Origin: Talinum fruticosum
Taxonomy: Eukaryota; Streptophyta; Magnoliopsida; Caryophyllales; Talinaceae
Length of the DNA: 64,000 bases
Direction: 5' to 3'
Assembly (NCBI GenBank): GCA_021018815.1
Contig: JAITYX010000063.1
Span: 1,550,001-1,614,000 of the forward strand
Shown here: one piece after another, positions 12,140 through 24,002 of the stretch
Position numbering within the stretch: the stretch's first letter is position 1
Layout: every line of letters begins with the position of its first letter
Made by a program: the position numbers and the translations under genes
Notes under the pieces: generated by a model
What the model saw: the letters and a program-made list of their open reading frames with translations, nothing else
Database searches by the model: none
Told to the model about the DNA's origin: nothing

Positions 12140-13620
12140 TGGGGGCATGCTACGAGATCTTGGAACCGATGAGGAATCACGCTCTATCTATGTAAGTTCC
12201 TTACTTACACCCGAGGAAGAGAACGAGTACTTCAACCTTATCTCAAAGTACGAGGATGTATTAGCATGGAGTTACAAAGAAATTCCGAGGCTAGACCCCA
12301 AAGTTACGATCTATCACCCGGCGATAAGAAAATGAGTTTCACCTAAGAAACGACCTCGGTGGTGCTTCCGCCCGAGTTAGTACAGGAGATTGAAAGGGAG
12401 GTCAACAAACTCATAAAGGCAAGATTCATTCGTGAGGTAAAATAACCAACATAGATCACAAACATCATTCCTACAAGGAAGAAAAATGGCCAACTTCGCA
12501 TCCGTGTAGACTTCGGGTTCTTAATGATGCGAATCCTAAAGATGACTTTCCACTACGAGTCACCGAGCTCATGATTAACTCTACCACCAGACATGAAGCC
12601 TTGTCATTCATGGATTGCACTACAAGGTACAATCAAATTCAAATGGCACCGGAGGATCAAGAAGCAACAGCTCTTCCGTACCCCAAAAGCATCTTTTGTT
12701 ATAAAGTGATGCCATTCGGTCCGAAAAATGCAGGGCCACATACCAAAGGGCAATGCGGAACATCTTTGATGAGATGCTTCATAAAAAGGTAGAGTGTTAT
12801 GTTGATGACTTAGTTGGCAAGTCCAAGGAAAGGTCGGATCACTTGTAGGACCTTCGTCAAATCTTTGAGCGGCTGCGAAAAAGCCAATTGAAGATGAACC
12901 CACTCAAATGTGCCTTTGGTGTCACCTCTGGAAAGTTCTTGGGTTTTATTGTTCATCACGGATGCATCGAGGTTGATCAAGAAAAGATCAAGCAATCCAA
13001 GAAATGCCTGTACCAAAGAATCTCAAAGAGCTTCGTGGCCTTTAAGGTTGGTTGGCATACATTCGGAGGTTCATTTTAAATTTGGTCGGCCGTTGTCACC
13101 CCTTCGACCACCTCATGAAAAAAGATGTGCTCTTTAAATGGGATATATCATGTCATAAGGCTTTTGAAAGTATTAAAAAGTCCTTGTCAAATCCTCCAAT
13201 ACTAGGAGCACCAATTCCTAGAAAGTCACTAATACTTTACATTGTAGCTCAAGATAAGTCACTTGTGGGCATTATGTGCTCGGAAAAATGAAGAAGGGAA
13301 GGAAAGGGCTTTGTACTATCTCAGTCATACTTTTGGTTGGGGTTAAGTTGAATTACTCCCCAATCGAGCCGCTTAGCTCTCATATTTGCCATTCGAAGCT
13401 AAGGCATTATATGCAATCTCACACAGTTCAAGTAATTTCTAAAGTAGATCCTATCAAATACATCCTATCAAGGCCAATCCTAAGTGGAAGACTTGCAAAG
13501 TGGGTTGTCATTTTAAAGCAGTATGACATTATCTATGTCCCGCAAAAGGTTGTTAAAGGACAAGCACTAGTAGACTTCTTAACCGATCATCCAATGAACG
13601 GATCATTGGGAGCTAAATGA
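12140..13620 (+). pseudogene. Reverse transcriptase and RNase H remnant of the Tat element
   Basis: A pre-RT block (LTPEEENEYFNLISKYEDVLAWSYKE) precedes RT motifs. These are a D-x-T-RYNQIQMAPED palm segment, YKVMPFG-KNAG and YVDDLVGKS; the YVDD catalytic box is intact as a short peptide. Downstream the thumb/RNase H region is visible (KMNPLKCAFGV, GKFLGFIVHHGIEVD-like) and continues to about 13620 (QYDIIYVPQK-VKGQALVDFL). Repeated frameshifts separate the motifs. Confidence 0.7.
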
Positions 13621-13639
13621 TGATTTTCCTAGAGAAGAT

Positions 13640-14010
13640 GTGTTTTTCATCGACGTCCTCCCGTCGTGGGAAATGTACTTTGATGGAGTAGCAAGACATA
13701 ACGATGCCAGTACAGGAGTAGTCTTTATTTCTCCTGAGAAATACATTCCCCATATTCATTCTTGCTTACCTAGTTGTGTTCAAATAATGTGGCTGAGTAT
13801 CAAGCGTTAATCTTGGGTCTTTAAATGGCAATCGAGATGAGAATCAAAGATCTTGATATTTATAGTGACTCATAGTTAGTCATTAACCAAGCTGTTAGAG
13901 GAATATGAAGTTAAGAAGGAAGAACTTGTTTCGAATCATAAGTACATCGAAGGAGCATGTTCCTCGAAGTACCAACAAGACGGCTAACGCAGATTGCAGA
14001 ATCTTGCAGC
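13640..14010 (+). pseudogene. Second, archaeal-type RNase H (aRNH) remnant
   Basis: Downstream of the first RNase H, a segment reads WEMYFDGVARH, then GVVFISPEKY, and after shifts an AEYQALILGL-like and a QLVINQ-like block. This is the additional RNase H domain found between RNase H and integrase in Tat-lineage elements. At least three frame changes or stops interrupt it. Confidence 0.55.
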
Positions 14011-14259
14011 CACCGTGGCACTGGGGGCAAAAGAAACCATAGATGTCTTAATATGTGGTCGATGGGTCGTGATACCTTCTTATGAAGATTTTGTAGAAGA
14101 TACCAATGCAGTAAGTGTGTGTGAAGTAGATGAAGATGATTGACGACAACCACTTATCGATTACGAGAACATGGGAAGCTCCCTAGTGACCCAAGGCATA
14201 AGACATAAATTCAACGGAGAGCTCCACGTTTTCTTCGCTATAATGGGACATTATATCGA

Positions 14260-15380
14260 CGTTCTTTTCATGGTCTTTGGTTGCGATGCCTAGGTATGGA
14301 AGAAGCAAAACAAGCAATGGAGGAAGCTCATTTGGGCATATATGGAGCACATCAATCAGGCCCTATACTCCATGATCGTATCAAAAGGATGGGCTACTCG
14401 GCCTACTATGGTGCAAGACCGCATAGATTACGCCAAGAAGTGCGAGGCTTGCCAGCTTGATACAAATTTTATACATCAACCTCCGAAACCGTTGCATCCT
14501 ATAGTGGCATCTTGGCCTTTTGAAGCCTGGGGATTGGACGTTGTTGGACCAATCACACCAAAATCGTCTATCGGTCACGTCCATATCTTAGCCGCTATCG
14601 ACTATTTCTCAAAATGGGTAGAAGTAGTGGCACCGAGGGAAGTAAAAAGGATAATGTTGTTGATTTTATAAGGACACATATCATTTATCAATATGGTGTA
14701 CCTCTGTATATCATCACCGACAAAGGTAAGCCATTTTTCAACGATCGATGACCAGCCTATTCGAGAAGTTCAAGTTTGCTTAGCACAAGTCTTCCATGAA
14801 TAATGCTCCTACAAATGGCTTGGCGGAGGCTTTTAATAAAACACTCGTAACCTACTCAAAAGGTCCTCATGAAATCCAAATGGGGTTGGCATGAGAGATT
14901 AGGTGAAGCTCTATGGGCATACGGAACCACATATAAAACGTCAACACAATCAACTCCCTTTGCTCGATCTATGGGGTTGAAGCTATATTGCCATTAGAAC
15001 TTCGGATTCCGTCCTTTCTCATTGCCATAAAAGAGGGCTTAACAGAAGATGAAAATCACAAGCTTCATCTAGTCGAGATGGAGGCCTTGGATGAAAAAGA
15101 CTCCAAGCCTAACGAAGTTAGAATGTTATCAAGCTTGCCTATCTCGGGCGTTCAACAAAAAGTGCGACCTCGCTCGTTTCAAATAGGAGATCAGGTACTT
15201 GCAATAAGAAGGCCAATCATCATGTCTCACAAGACTAGAAGCAAGCTCACTTGAAAGTGGGATGGTCCTTATGTGGTGCATGAAGTCTACACAAATGGTG
15301 CCTACAAGATAGTCGACACTAAAGGAGTACGAGTTTGTCCTATAAATGGAAAACTCTTGAAGCTTTATTATTCTTGAACA
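14260..15380 (+). pseudogene. Integrase remnant of the Tat element
   Basis: A zinc-finger tail (CEACQLDTNFIHQPP) precedes the core segment WPFEAWGLDVVGPITPKSS...ILAAIDYFSKWVEV, which contains the first catalytic Asp. The second catalytic region follows near 14690-14780 (YGVP, ITDKG) and the Glu region near 14815 (NGLAEAFNKT). A C-terminal segment near 15180-15370 (QIGDQVLAIRR...KWDGPYVVHEV) is the GPY/F-type DNA-binding tail. Stops and shifts abound. Confidence 0.7.
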
Positions 15381-15892
15381 TTGTCTCTTGTAAGCTCCTA
15401 AGCAAGAGCCTAAACTGCTCATTCTTTCAAGTTGAAATTAAATATACTACTCATGGCCCGCAAGAGTATAAACTGTGAACGACCAAAACAAAACAAAAAA
15501 AAATTTAAACAAAAAAAATTTACTCCTGGCCTGCAAGAGTATAACCGTGAACGGTGAAAAATTCAATGAGATAATTCTTTCCTTTTTGCTTGAACTACAT
15601 TCGGCTTGATTCTTTAGGGTATTGTAATCCTTTTAGATACGTAGGCAGCTTGAGAATAAATTTGAATATTGTCGCAAAAGAAGAAGGATAAATAAAGTTT
15701 GTTGGTATTGCACACATTATCACATTTTTACTGCATAAACTTGAAGTAAAGTCGTGGTTTTATTGCAATATACTCAAACCAAGTAACAACATAGAATAAT
15801 TTCAAAGTTCAAAGGAAAAAACATGATAATAAGTTGCAATAAAAAAAAAAAAGGTGAGTCTAAGATAAAAGCACTAAATAAAGTCTATTCAT

Positions 15893-18890
15893 CCAAAGTG
15901 CCTAAAAGTTCTTGGACACGTCTTTTGGCTACTTCAATCTGAGTTATCTCCGCTTCGAGTAGCTTGAGGGGTAGTATCCAATGCATCAACTTCCTTTTGA
16001 AGAGATGATACATCATCATTGACCTTTTTCAACAAAGCTTCCTTTTCCTTGAACAAGTCTTGTAACTCCCGCTCTTCGACCTTGACTCATTCGATATCAT
16101 CCTCAAATAATTTCCTTCGCTTATGAACTCGGGTAATTAAAGTAGCTTCCTCATTAAGTTAGTTGCCGATCTTCCTGAAGATGCTTTAGCCTCCTTAAGT
16201 TGGGTTAAAAAATTGCTCGCTTACTTAATACCTCTGCCGCATGAGTATAATCCTGCAATCGAGTCTTCAACTTCATGTATTGCTCAAGTTTATTCAAGTA
16301 CGCACCGACATTGTTCTTCAACTTTGAGTAATCGACCCAAAAGGATGACAAAGTGTTGTATATCTCCCAGTTTCTCTCCTCATATGCATTATGTCATTTT
16401 TAGTTTTTGGGACAACTTTCTTCGGATAATGCGAAAGCGTTGCTTCGTACTTATGGCTAAATCATCAAACACACGGGAAGAAATTCTTCCTGGAAGACAA
16501 GTTGAGACCGACGGGGTAGGAGAATAAAGACGCTAAACTTTCCTGTCCGAACGAGGAACGACATCTACTCGCTTCACTGGGGAAGGCATTTGGTCAACGG
16601 AGTCTCCTTCGGATGCTTCTACAATAGGCACAATCACAGTGTCTTTACTATCCTTCGGCTAACCGTGACATTTGTTTTCTTATTGACTCCCACATTTTGC
16701 CCCTACATCATAAGCAAAATCACATGAGTTAAAAAATAAAAAAAAAGAAGAGTGAGACAATAAGATATGCCTTTTTTCGATCTCGCCCTTTGATTTCGAT
16801 ACATTAGCTGCACTATTGGCCTTGCCCTTTGACTTTGGTGAAGGCTCGACGCTATCTCGCTTTATCCCCTAATCCCGAAAAACCCTTGTTACTACCAGTG
16901 GAGGGATTGATCCCTAAGCCTTTTAAAGCATCGATCTTCTCTTTTCCAGGGGAACACGTCTTGCTTTTCCGAGGAGATGGGTCCGGTCCTATCAAAGAAC
17001 TATTGCCGCCTTCTGCATTAGGGTCAACAGGAGAAGGAGTAGTCTCATGAACTTGTTGTATATTCGGCTTATGTGCACTCAATTTGCCACTAGTAATAAC
17101 TAGTGCGAAACATCATCAACAACTTTTGCTTTACTAGTTTTTCATGGGTGCGAGAAAATCACAGTCGGGCCACTTTGAATCAAGAGGAAAAAGATCGCCT
17201 CAAAAAATCTCCACCACCTTACATATGCTTTGGTAGCTAGTATGGATTCCTTGTCTGGATGAGGAGGGACATATACAATGGATCCGGTCACATGCTCGTG
17301 TCGAGTTAAACCAATAACATCCTGCTTCTTCCAAAGTACCTTTATGAGCATCCTTCTTTGCCTCACCCAATACATCTTGGTGGTAGCCGAATTGTCGCCT
17401 AAATTTGCAAGGAAAGCATGGCTCAATCACGATCTTCTTTCATTGCCGAAGGGTCAAAAACCCATAACGAAGACAAATCATATAAGTCTACCAACTTTGA
17501 GACATATCCTTTACGTCCGTCAAAAATCTATGGAACTTGCGTATCTCGTCTTAAAAAGAGCATTAGTGTACATAACGGCAACATTCTTGCATCTTAATAG
17601 CTCTCGAGCCGCTGATAGGTTAGGGGTTAGGCTCATCTTCTCTCCTGAAAATTTGATCATTTTGGGTTGGCTATAGCACCGATAAGGATGCGTGAAATGG
17701 GTGCCAAAATACGTTCTAAGCTATCCATAAACATAATGGATAGGGAAAATAACTTCTAGCTTATACAAGCTTTTAGCCGAAGAAATGGTGTTCAATTCTT
17801 GATAGATCCTAGCTAAAGTAGGGATTGCCAAGTTCATGCATTCTCCACGAGCAAGTTTGCTAATAGTTTTGAACACTTACGGACGGATAAGACATGGCTC
17901 ATTGGTTGGCAACACAAAGGAGCATAACCAACATGATATAAGGGCGGCAAGGTAGGTCTCTTCAATCATCTCTTACGGGATCTTGAGTGTGATAAAAGGT
18001 CCTTATCCTTCTTAGTTCATGGCCAATAAGGTTTAACTTTTCCGGATGGGCAAGAAGTAAGTGCGAGGGCTTTAGTCTTCTTCCTGTTGACACGTGGGGA
18101 GGGGCTATGTAGATCATCTTTTCACGAAACCAAAAGCGCACTTAGTTAGAAGCGGGGAGTTGGATTGTACCGTTAACATCCTGACATAATTTATGAAATG
18201 CAACAAAGAGAAAGGTACAAGTCTTTGGAATATCACTATTGCCTTGGCCAGCCAAAAAAAGCTCCTTAGCGAGATGGAATCACTTCTTCGTAGTAAGACC
18301 CGTTAGCAGGGAGCCCACCTACAATCTGTAAATCCAGTAAAGAAATTGACATGTCGCATGTCTCGATACGAGAAGGTATTAGTAGTAGGATACCGGGGTT
18401 CACAATATGCCTTGAAGATATTGGGACTTAAGTCATAAGAGAATAAGGATGCAAACAGACCATTATAGAGTCTCTAATCAACTAGTCTACTCTCATTACA
18501 ACTAAGAACATCTTCAAGCCACTCCTAATACCTAGTAATAAAAAAGCTATCGAGTGAAGCATGGTGAAAAGTTGCCCTAAGACATTGAACCAGTCGACTA
18601 TACGATGATAGAGTAATGGTGTCGGTTCTCGAGAAGGGATTTGAGCTATAAAAAGTGGAGAAGCAAGCTTCAAGATTTTTTGAGGTGAAGGAATCCTCTC
18701 TGGAGTATACATGTCACGAGTACACTCTGCACTCCAGCACGAGTATGTAAGGTCGTAGTCAAGCGAGACTGTTTGGAGGAAAGCGGTGTTGGTGTATCCA
18801 CCAGGAATGCCACTCCTTTTTCAATAGGATCATCCTTTTTGTTCGGGATGACGACAAGCTGGTTTCAAGGAATTAGATGATGATTCCATA
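15893..18890 (-). pseudogene. Antisense plant-mobile-domain (PMD) ORF with coiled-coil tail inside the Tat element
   Basis: Downstream of the integrase the opposite strand carries a degenerate ORF unrelated to gag-pol. Short collinear blocks fit the aminotransferase-like plant mobile domain (MAIN/MAIL family and its transposon-borne relatives): LYHRIVDWFNVLGQLF, LFSYDLSPNIFKAY, a SISLLDLQIVGGLPANGSYYEEVIPS block and an FWFREK-like block. A basic/Ser-rich linker follows, then a Lys/Glu-rich helix (VEERELQDLFKEKEALLKKV) predicted to form a coiled coil. It ends EVAKRRVQELLGTLDE at a stop near 15893. Many stops and shifts make it a pseudogene. Its orientation relative to pol and its site between integrase and 3' end match antisense PMD ORFs known from Tat relatives. 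Confidence 0.55.
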
Positions 18891-18933
18891 AAATAAATCA
18901 TCATCTTCGGTAAAGAAGGAGAACGATGCTAAT

Positions 18934-19553
18934 GTCTCCGAGTCGGAAAAGTCGGATGGCTCATTCCGAAACTCGAGTCGAATAACTCGCTCCGATGTCT
19001 CTCGGTCGAATAAGTCGGATGGCTCGTTACGAGACTCGAGTCGAAAAACTTGCTCCGATGTCTCTAAGTCGGATAAGTCGGATGGCTCATTTTGAGACTA
19101 TGAGTCGAATAAATCGCTCCGATGTCTCTAGATCGGATAAGTCCGATGGCTTGTTCTAAGACTCCGAGTCGAATAAATCGCTCCGATGTCTCCAGGTCGG
19201 ATAAGTCGAATGATTCGTTACGAGACTCTAAGTCGAATAACTCGCTCCGATGGCTCTAAGTCGGATAACTCGAATGGCTCGTTATGAGACACCGAGTCGA
19301 ATAAATCGCTCCGATGTCTATGGGTCGGATAAGTCCGATGGCTCGTTACGAGACTCTAAGTCGAATAAATCGCTTTGATGTCTCCGGGTCGGATAAGTCG
19401 GATGGCTCGTTCTAAAACTCCGAGTTGAATAACTCGCTCCGATGGCTCCGAGTCGGATAACTCGAATGGCTCATTCCGAGACTCCGATTCGAATAACTCG
19501 CTCCGATGTCTCTAAGTCGAATGACTAACTTTGATGTCTTTGAGTCAAGTGTC
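18934..19553. repeat. Tandem array, about 9.5 copies of a 63-64 bp unit
   Basis: Nine full, diverged copies and one partial copy of a 63-64 bp unit follow each other. Each starts ATGTCTCYRRGTCGGATAAG, continues with a GATGGCTCGTT core and GAGACTC, and closes with GAGTCGAATAACTCGCTCCG. Within a unit, GAGTCGRATAA occurs twice, so the unit looks like an old dimer of a ~32-bp element. It lies in the 3' untranslated region of the Tat retrotransposon, a position known to generate satellite repeats. Confidence 0.9.
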
Positions 19554-19948
19554 CACGTAAATGATTCACCCTGAATAGTGTAGGGAGGTTTGCAAAAAGA
19601 AAATTAACGATCGAGGTTTGAAAAATAAAAAGTGATGTGAAAATTGCTTGGTCAACATTTAGTGGGATATTGACCCAAAAAAGGAAGGAAAACAATAAAA
19701 TTTCACGTGAACTATTGTCATCAACTTGGTAAGTTTTTGGTAATTCACACCATTGTGGAATTAACCAAATTTTGGCAAATTACACTAAGGTATTCTTTTG
19801 CCCCGAATTCAAGCACTAAGCCGCAATTAATTGAAAAGGCTTTAAATAACATTAATCATGCCCGCAACAACCATTAGGGGTAATTTTATGTTTGTGAAGT
19901 CAGATTTTTAGTAGAATAGTACACATCCAAGCGTTTTATATTGAAGAG

Positions 19949-21409
19949 GAGTTCTTGGATCCCTCTGCCACTATATTTCACTTTTTTCTACCATTTGCCA
20001 TAGAGTAATTTTTTTAAACGCGCGTATCCTTGTGTCAATTAATAAGTGCTTAAATGCCATCTGTTCAACTCTGTTAACTCTGTTGTTACTGGTTAACTTT
20101 AATTTATTTTATATTTTTTATTGAAAAAGACTTTTAAAAGGTAAAAAATAAAAGCTGGGTTTTGGGTTTCTCTCTTTGATCAAAACCCATAACACTCTTC
20201 AACTTCCCTTTAAACTATTAATGCTCACCTTCGAAATACAAAGATTCTGTGAAGGATTAGGGTTTCGAACTGGATAGAGACTATAGAGTGAAGATCGGTG
20301 ATAAATAGCTATAATTTGGGCAAAAGAAGACTAAAATTGAGGTAAGTTTTAGAGAGAGAGAGGAAGGGAGAGAGGCACTATTTTCTATTTTTAGCGAATT
20401 ACTCATTTTGCTCAAATTCGGATTTTTGTTTCCTTCTTCTCTATTCTCTTCTTTCTCACTCTGTATTCTTCTCCATCGACGCCATAATTGTTTGAATTTT
20501 CAAATTCAATTGATAACTGCGAGTAATAGAAGAAGACACGAGAGAGAGAGACAGAGAGATAGACCGGGGAAGGAGAGGCAAAAGCCGAACCCCGTAAGAG
20601 GGAGATGGGTTTTGGATTTGCAAGTTGAATGATTAGTTGGGAGGATGTCCCCCAGTAATTAATCTCCCAGCAAAGAAGGCCGAGGAGTGGAGAAATAGTC
20701 AGCAAAAAGACAAGGTATTCCCCATTGTCTTACCATATTCTTAATATTCTACTCGCCCCCTCTCTCTTAATCTACCCCCTCCTTTCCATCTCCCTTTATC
20801 TTTCTCTCTCTTATTTATGTTGGATTCGCTTATGTCCATCTCGTGCTCGAGATCTTGAACACCTGTCATTTATTCTCAAAAGTCCCCCTTGAAAAGGCTT
20901 CTTTCAATCCAGATTTGAATTGGGCACCTACAAATTTGCTTTCCACAAAATAAGGACATACTTTGCAAGATTTCAACGAATTTCTTAAATTTGAAGTAGA
21001 CATCTTTACAAATTTCACAAAATTCTTCATAGTCATTACTTGCGGATATTAGATCGACTCAAACGCAATTGTTGATCGACTCAAATACAATTGTTGACCG
21101 AATCAACCAATTTGTAAAAGTTCCACAAATTTGTAGGTTAATTTCGAGCTAGGGTTTGAAATTGGAGAAGAGATTTTCGAGGGGAATTCGGGAGGAGGGG
21201 AATTTGGGGCTTCTTCCTCCTTTTAAACATCTTTTTCAATAAAAAATATAAAATAAGTTAAAGTTAACTGGTAATAGCGAGGTTAATAGATTAAACGAGT
21301 GGCATTTAAGCATTTATTAATTGACACAAGGATACGTACGTTTAAAAAAATTACTTAGTGGCAAATGGTAGAAAAAGTGAAATACAATAGCAAAGGGATA
21401 CAAGAACTC
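19949..21409. mobile_element. Long-TIR non-autonomous MULE-like DNA transposon (1461 bp)
   Basis: The two ends are inverted copies of each other over about 215 bp (left from gagttcttggatccc, right ending gggatacaagaactc). A perfect 10-bp target-site duplication TATTGAAGAG flanks it: 19939-19948 on the left, and on the right split by a later insertion (21410-21415 plus 22181-22184). Long TIRs with a 9-11 bp duplication point to a Mutator-like element. The ~1.05 kb interior has no transposase. It includes an exon-like reading ending in PAKKAEEWRNSQQKDK before a GT (near 20715), so host sequence may have been captured (Pack-MULE), but I do not recognise a source. Confidence 0.8.
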
Positions 21410-21639
21410 TATTGAGGCCCTGTTTGGTTGAGCAAAAGTGGAATGGAACTTGATTCCTCCGGTTTCAAGTTCCTTTTTCAATTGTTTAGTTAACTATTTT
21501 GAAGATGGAACTTAAAATATACGAGGTTTCAAGTTTCCCTCAAAACAAGGGAATTTGAATCCCCCAAATAGGAGGGGTTCAATTCTCAATCCCTCAGGAA
21601 TCATTTTATAATTATTAAAAAAAATTAGCATATTTGCTA

Positions 21640-21640
<1 letters not shown>

Positions 21641-21712
<72 letters not shown>
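21641..21712. repeat. (ATT)n microsatellite
   Basis: About 24 uninterrupted ATT triplets inside the Harbinger-like MITE. Confidence 0.95.
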
Positions 21713-21715
<3 letters not shown>

Positions 21716-21894
21716 TATTTTTTAATATTTTTTGCCATATTGTTTGATAGAATATTATAGTTCGAAAATAAGCTTACTAAAAATTATAAATAAAATTTGT
21801 TAATTATTAAAAAAATTACAAGATAGCTAATTAAATAAATACAAGACTCAATTATCAGCAAATATGATAATGAGCTTCAACTTTTATTAAATCA

Positions 21895-21916
21895 AATGAT
21901 GATGATGATGATGATG

Positions 21917-21979
<63 letters not shown>
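21895..21979. repeat. (GAT)n(AAT)n(ATT)n compound microsatellite
   Basis: GAT triplets pass into AAT triplets and then into ATT triplets. The AAT and ATT halves are reverse complements, so the tract is a perfect hairpin former. Together with the (ATT)n tract at 21641 it gives the MITE a long self-complementary core. Confidence 0.95.
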
Positions 21980-22184
21980 ATATTATAACAATAACAATAA
22001 TAATTTACAACGACATAAAAAATTTAAAAAATAAAACAATTTTAATTTTATTCCATGGTTAACAACCAAAAAATAAGAAATGGAACTTGATTCCATTCCT
22101 ATTTTGTCTACCAAACACTTGAAGAAAATATTCAAGTTTCATACCTAACCCCTCAAATTTACATACCAAACAAGGCCTGAAGAG

Positions 22185-22656
22185 AGGCAAATGAAGTTAG
22201 GCCTAATTAAATTTTTCTACCAAGCCCAGACCCAACCAAGTGTTTTATATTGAAGAGAAAGGCAAATGAAGTCATCACTGTGAACCAAAACAGAGCGTCG
22301 GCATCAAATTACACAACAAAGAAAGGGAGGGGCTTTATGCTGAAAAGGGGGCATGATATGTGAATAAATTTCGCTTGTTGTGACTGCAGAAAATAAGCTG
22401 ACGGCTCTTATTATCAATGAGCAAGTCCTCCATAGATTGCCAAAGCCGAATTTTCAAAAGTCATACTTTTAGCTAAGTAATAGAAGGGCAGAACATTATA
22501 TGTCAACTAAAAGAAAGACTTTATGACTTAGCAAAAATAGAGAAAAAAATGGCTTAACAAAAGAGCCAAAACAAAGCAAAACACAAATAAAAAAGCCATG
22601 TCAAGCAAAGCAAATTACACCGTCTTATTCCAGATTAATCAAAAAATACATATAGA
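22185..22656. other. Intergenic, no gene seen
   Basis: Unique-looking AT-rich DNA. It contains a second copy of the pre-insertion site of the MULE (gttttatattgaagag followed by aaggcaaatgaagt, about 22243-22272), showing a short tandem duplication older than the transposon insertions. Confidence 0.6.
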
Positions 22657-23350
22657 TGTGTTTGGCAATCGGTTATTAGTTGTTAAATGTTTGTATTAAG
22701 CTGTTATGTGATACTTGTTTGTATTAACTGTTTGGCTTACCTGTTTGCATTAACTTGTTTGAGGAAAAGGTGCTTGGTAAATTTCATTTATACCCATAAC
22801 TTAATTTCATTAACTATTTTATATATTATAATTATTTTAATTCCATATTCATTTTTCTTCTTAAAATTAATTAAGAATTATATGATATAGAAAATTACAT
22901 TTGCACCTTTTATACAATTTTAATTATGTATATCTTTTTAAAGTTTATTTTGAATTATATATTTCATATTTATATGGCAAAACTATTTATTTATTATGAT
23001 AGACTAAATTATTTGTCAAAATATAAAAGATATTAAAATAAAAAAATTAACTTAAATATTAATAATCATCCTCTACTATTTTTCCAAAAGTGAAAAAATA
23101 TGAACAAAAAAATCTCACATAAGTGTAATTTCAATGGCAATTAGCTCAATTTCAATATTTTACCAAAATGTGAAGGATAATATGATAACTTCAAGTATTA
23201 ATTGTAATAAACTCTTCCAAAAGCTATTCTAAAAAGTTTTTGTAAAAGAGTTTTGGGTCAAAAAGCTATTCCAAAAGTTTTTACTAAACACCCATTTTTA
23301 GCTTTTGACTCTGTCAAACGGCTAAAAAGAGGTTTTTGCCAAATATCCCC
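22657..23350. mobile_element. Possible hAT-like non-autonomous element
   Basis: The left end reads tgtgtttggcaa and the right end ttgccaaatatcccc, a short imperfect inverted pair of the kind common in plant hAT-type MITEs. The ~690-bp interior is very AT-rich and non-coding. No convincing 8-bp target duplication was seen, so this is tentative. Confidence 0.3.
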
Positions 23351-24002
23351 ATAATCATCAGAGCTGGATATGTATGATAGAAGAAAAAAATTCAATGAAG
23401 AGCTAAGGTTCCACTGCTAAAGGCAAGGTCTGAATGAAGAAAGCAGAACAATTCATAGCAGAAAATCTGATGCCCTGAATCTTCGAAGAAAAAAAATCAA
23501 TCAAAAGAATGAATAAAGAAGAAGAACCTGCAAACCGGGCAGAAGACTTTGGAAGCAAAGAAGCACAGGGAAGAAGAACAATGAACGTAATGCCTTTATA
23601 TAGGCGTCTCTTAGTCTAAGCTTCACATTCCCACTTAATTACAAACACTTCAAACTTTATCTACAGGATAAACAAAAAAAAAAGAGAAAATCAGAATTTT
23701 ATCGTCTAAGACTTCTACAGATTGTTCTAAAAACAGGTGAGAAACAAAATCCAATAAGGATTCAACTCGGTTTTCCCGAGACACGTATATAATTCATGAG
23801 AATTCGAATTTAAATAGGACTATTATACATCCTACAAGTCTCCGGCCTTATTTGATTCCGAGTTCGAAACAATTCGAACCGAAATTCACAATACTTCCAA
23901 ATCCCCACAACAAAATTTCAGATTTGAATAAATCAGATGTGAAATTTCACTGGACATACCCAGTAACCAAAATCAATGTTAAGAGGGGAGAGTGAGAGGA
24001 TT
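23351..24002. other. Intergenic, no gene seen
   Basis: AT-rich, A-rich on the plus strand. Only short ORFs without domain similarity. Confidence 0.5.

Larger units (their letters stand above)
7277..19720 (+). mobile_element. Degenerate Ty3/gypsy retrotransposon, Tat lineage
   Basis: The order 5' LTR, gag, protease, reverse transcriptase, RNase H, a second archaeal-type RNase H, integrase, antisense ORF, tandem repeats and purine-rich tract matches the Tat lineage (Tat/Ogre/Retand relatives). The second RNase H before the integrase is the diagnostic feature. The 5' LTR appears to end at 7900 (tgttgaca). Immediately after comes TTTTGGCACGCTCGATGGGAC, a primer-binding-site-like box typical of such elements. 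A purine-rich tract (AAAAAAGGAAGGAAAAC) lies near 19676. I could not find a 3' LTR copy by eye: either it is deleted or I missed a diverged copy. Every ORF carries stops and frameshifts, so the copy is inactive. The right limit is approximate. Confidence 0.75.
21416..22177. mobile_element. Harbinger/Tourist-like MITE nested in the MULE target site
   Basis: Its ends are GGCCCTGTTTGGT and ACCAAACAAGGCC, imperfect inverted repeats. A second inverted pair just inside (tggaacttgattcc on both strands) extends them. It is flanked by a 3-bp TGA direct repeat (21413-21415 and 22178-22180), as expected for PIF/Harbinger-type insertion. No transposase is encoded. Its middle is dominated by ATT/AAT microsatellites. 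Confidence 0.65.

Noticed and set aside
18934..19553. CRISPR-like array
   Set aside because: The units are contiguous diverged repeats without unique spacers, in a plant retrotransposon.
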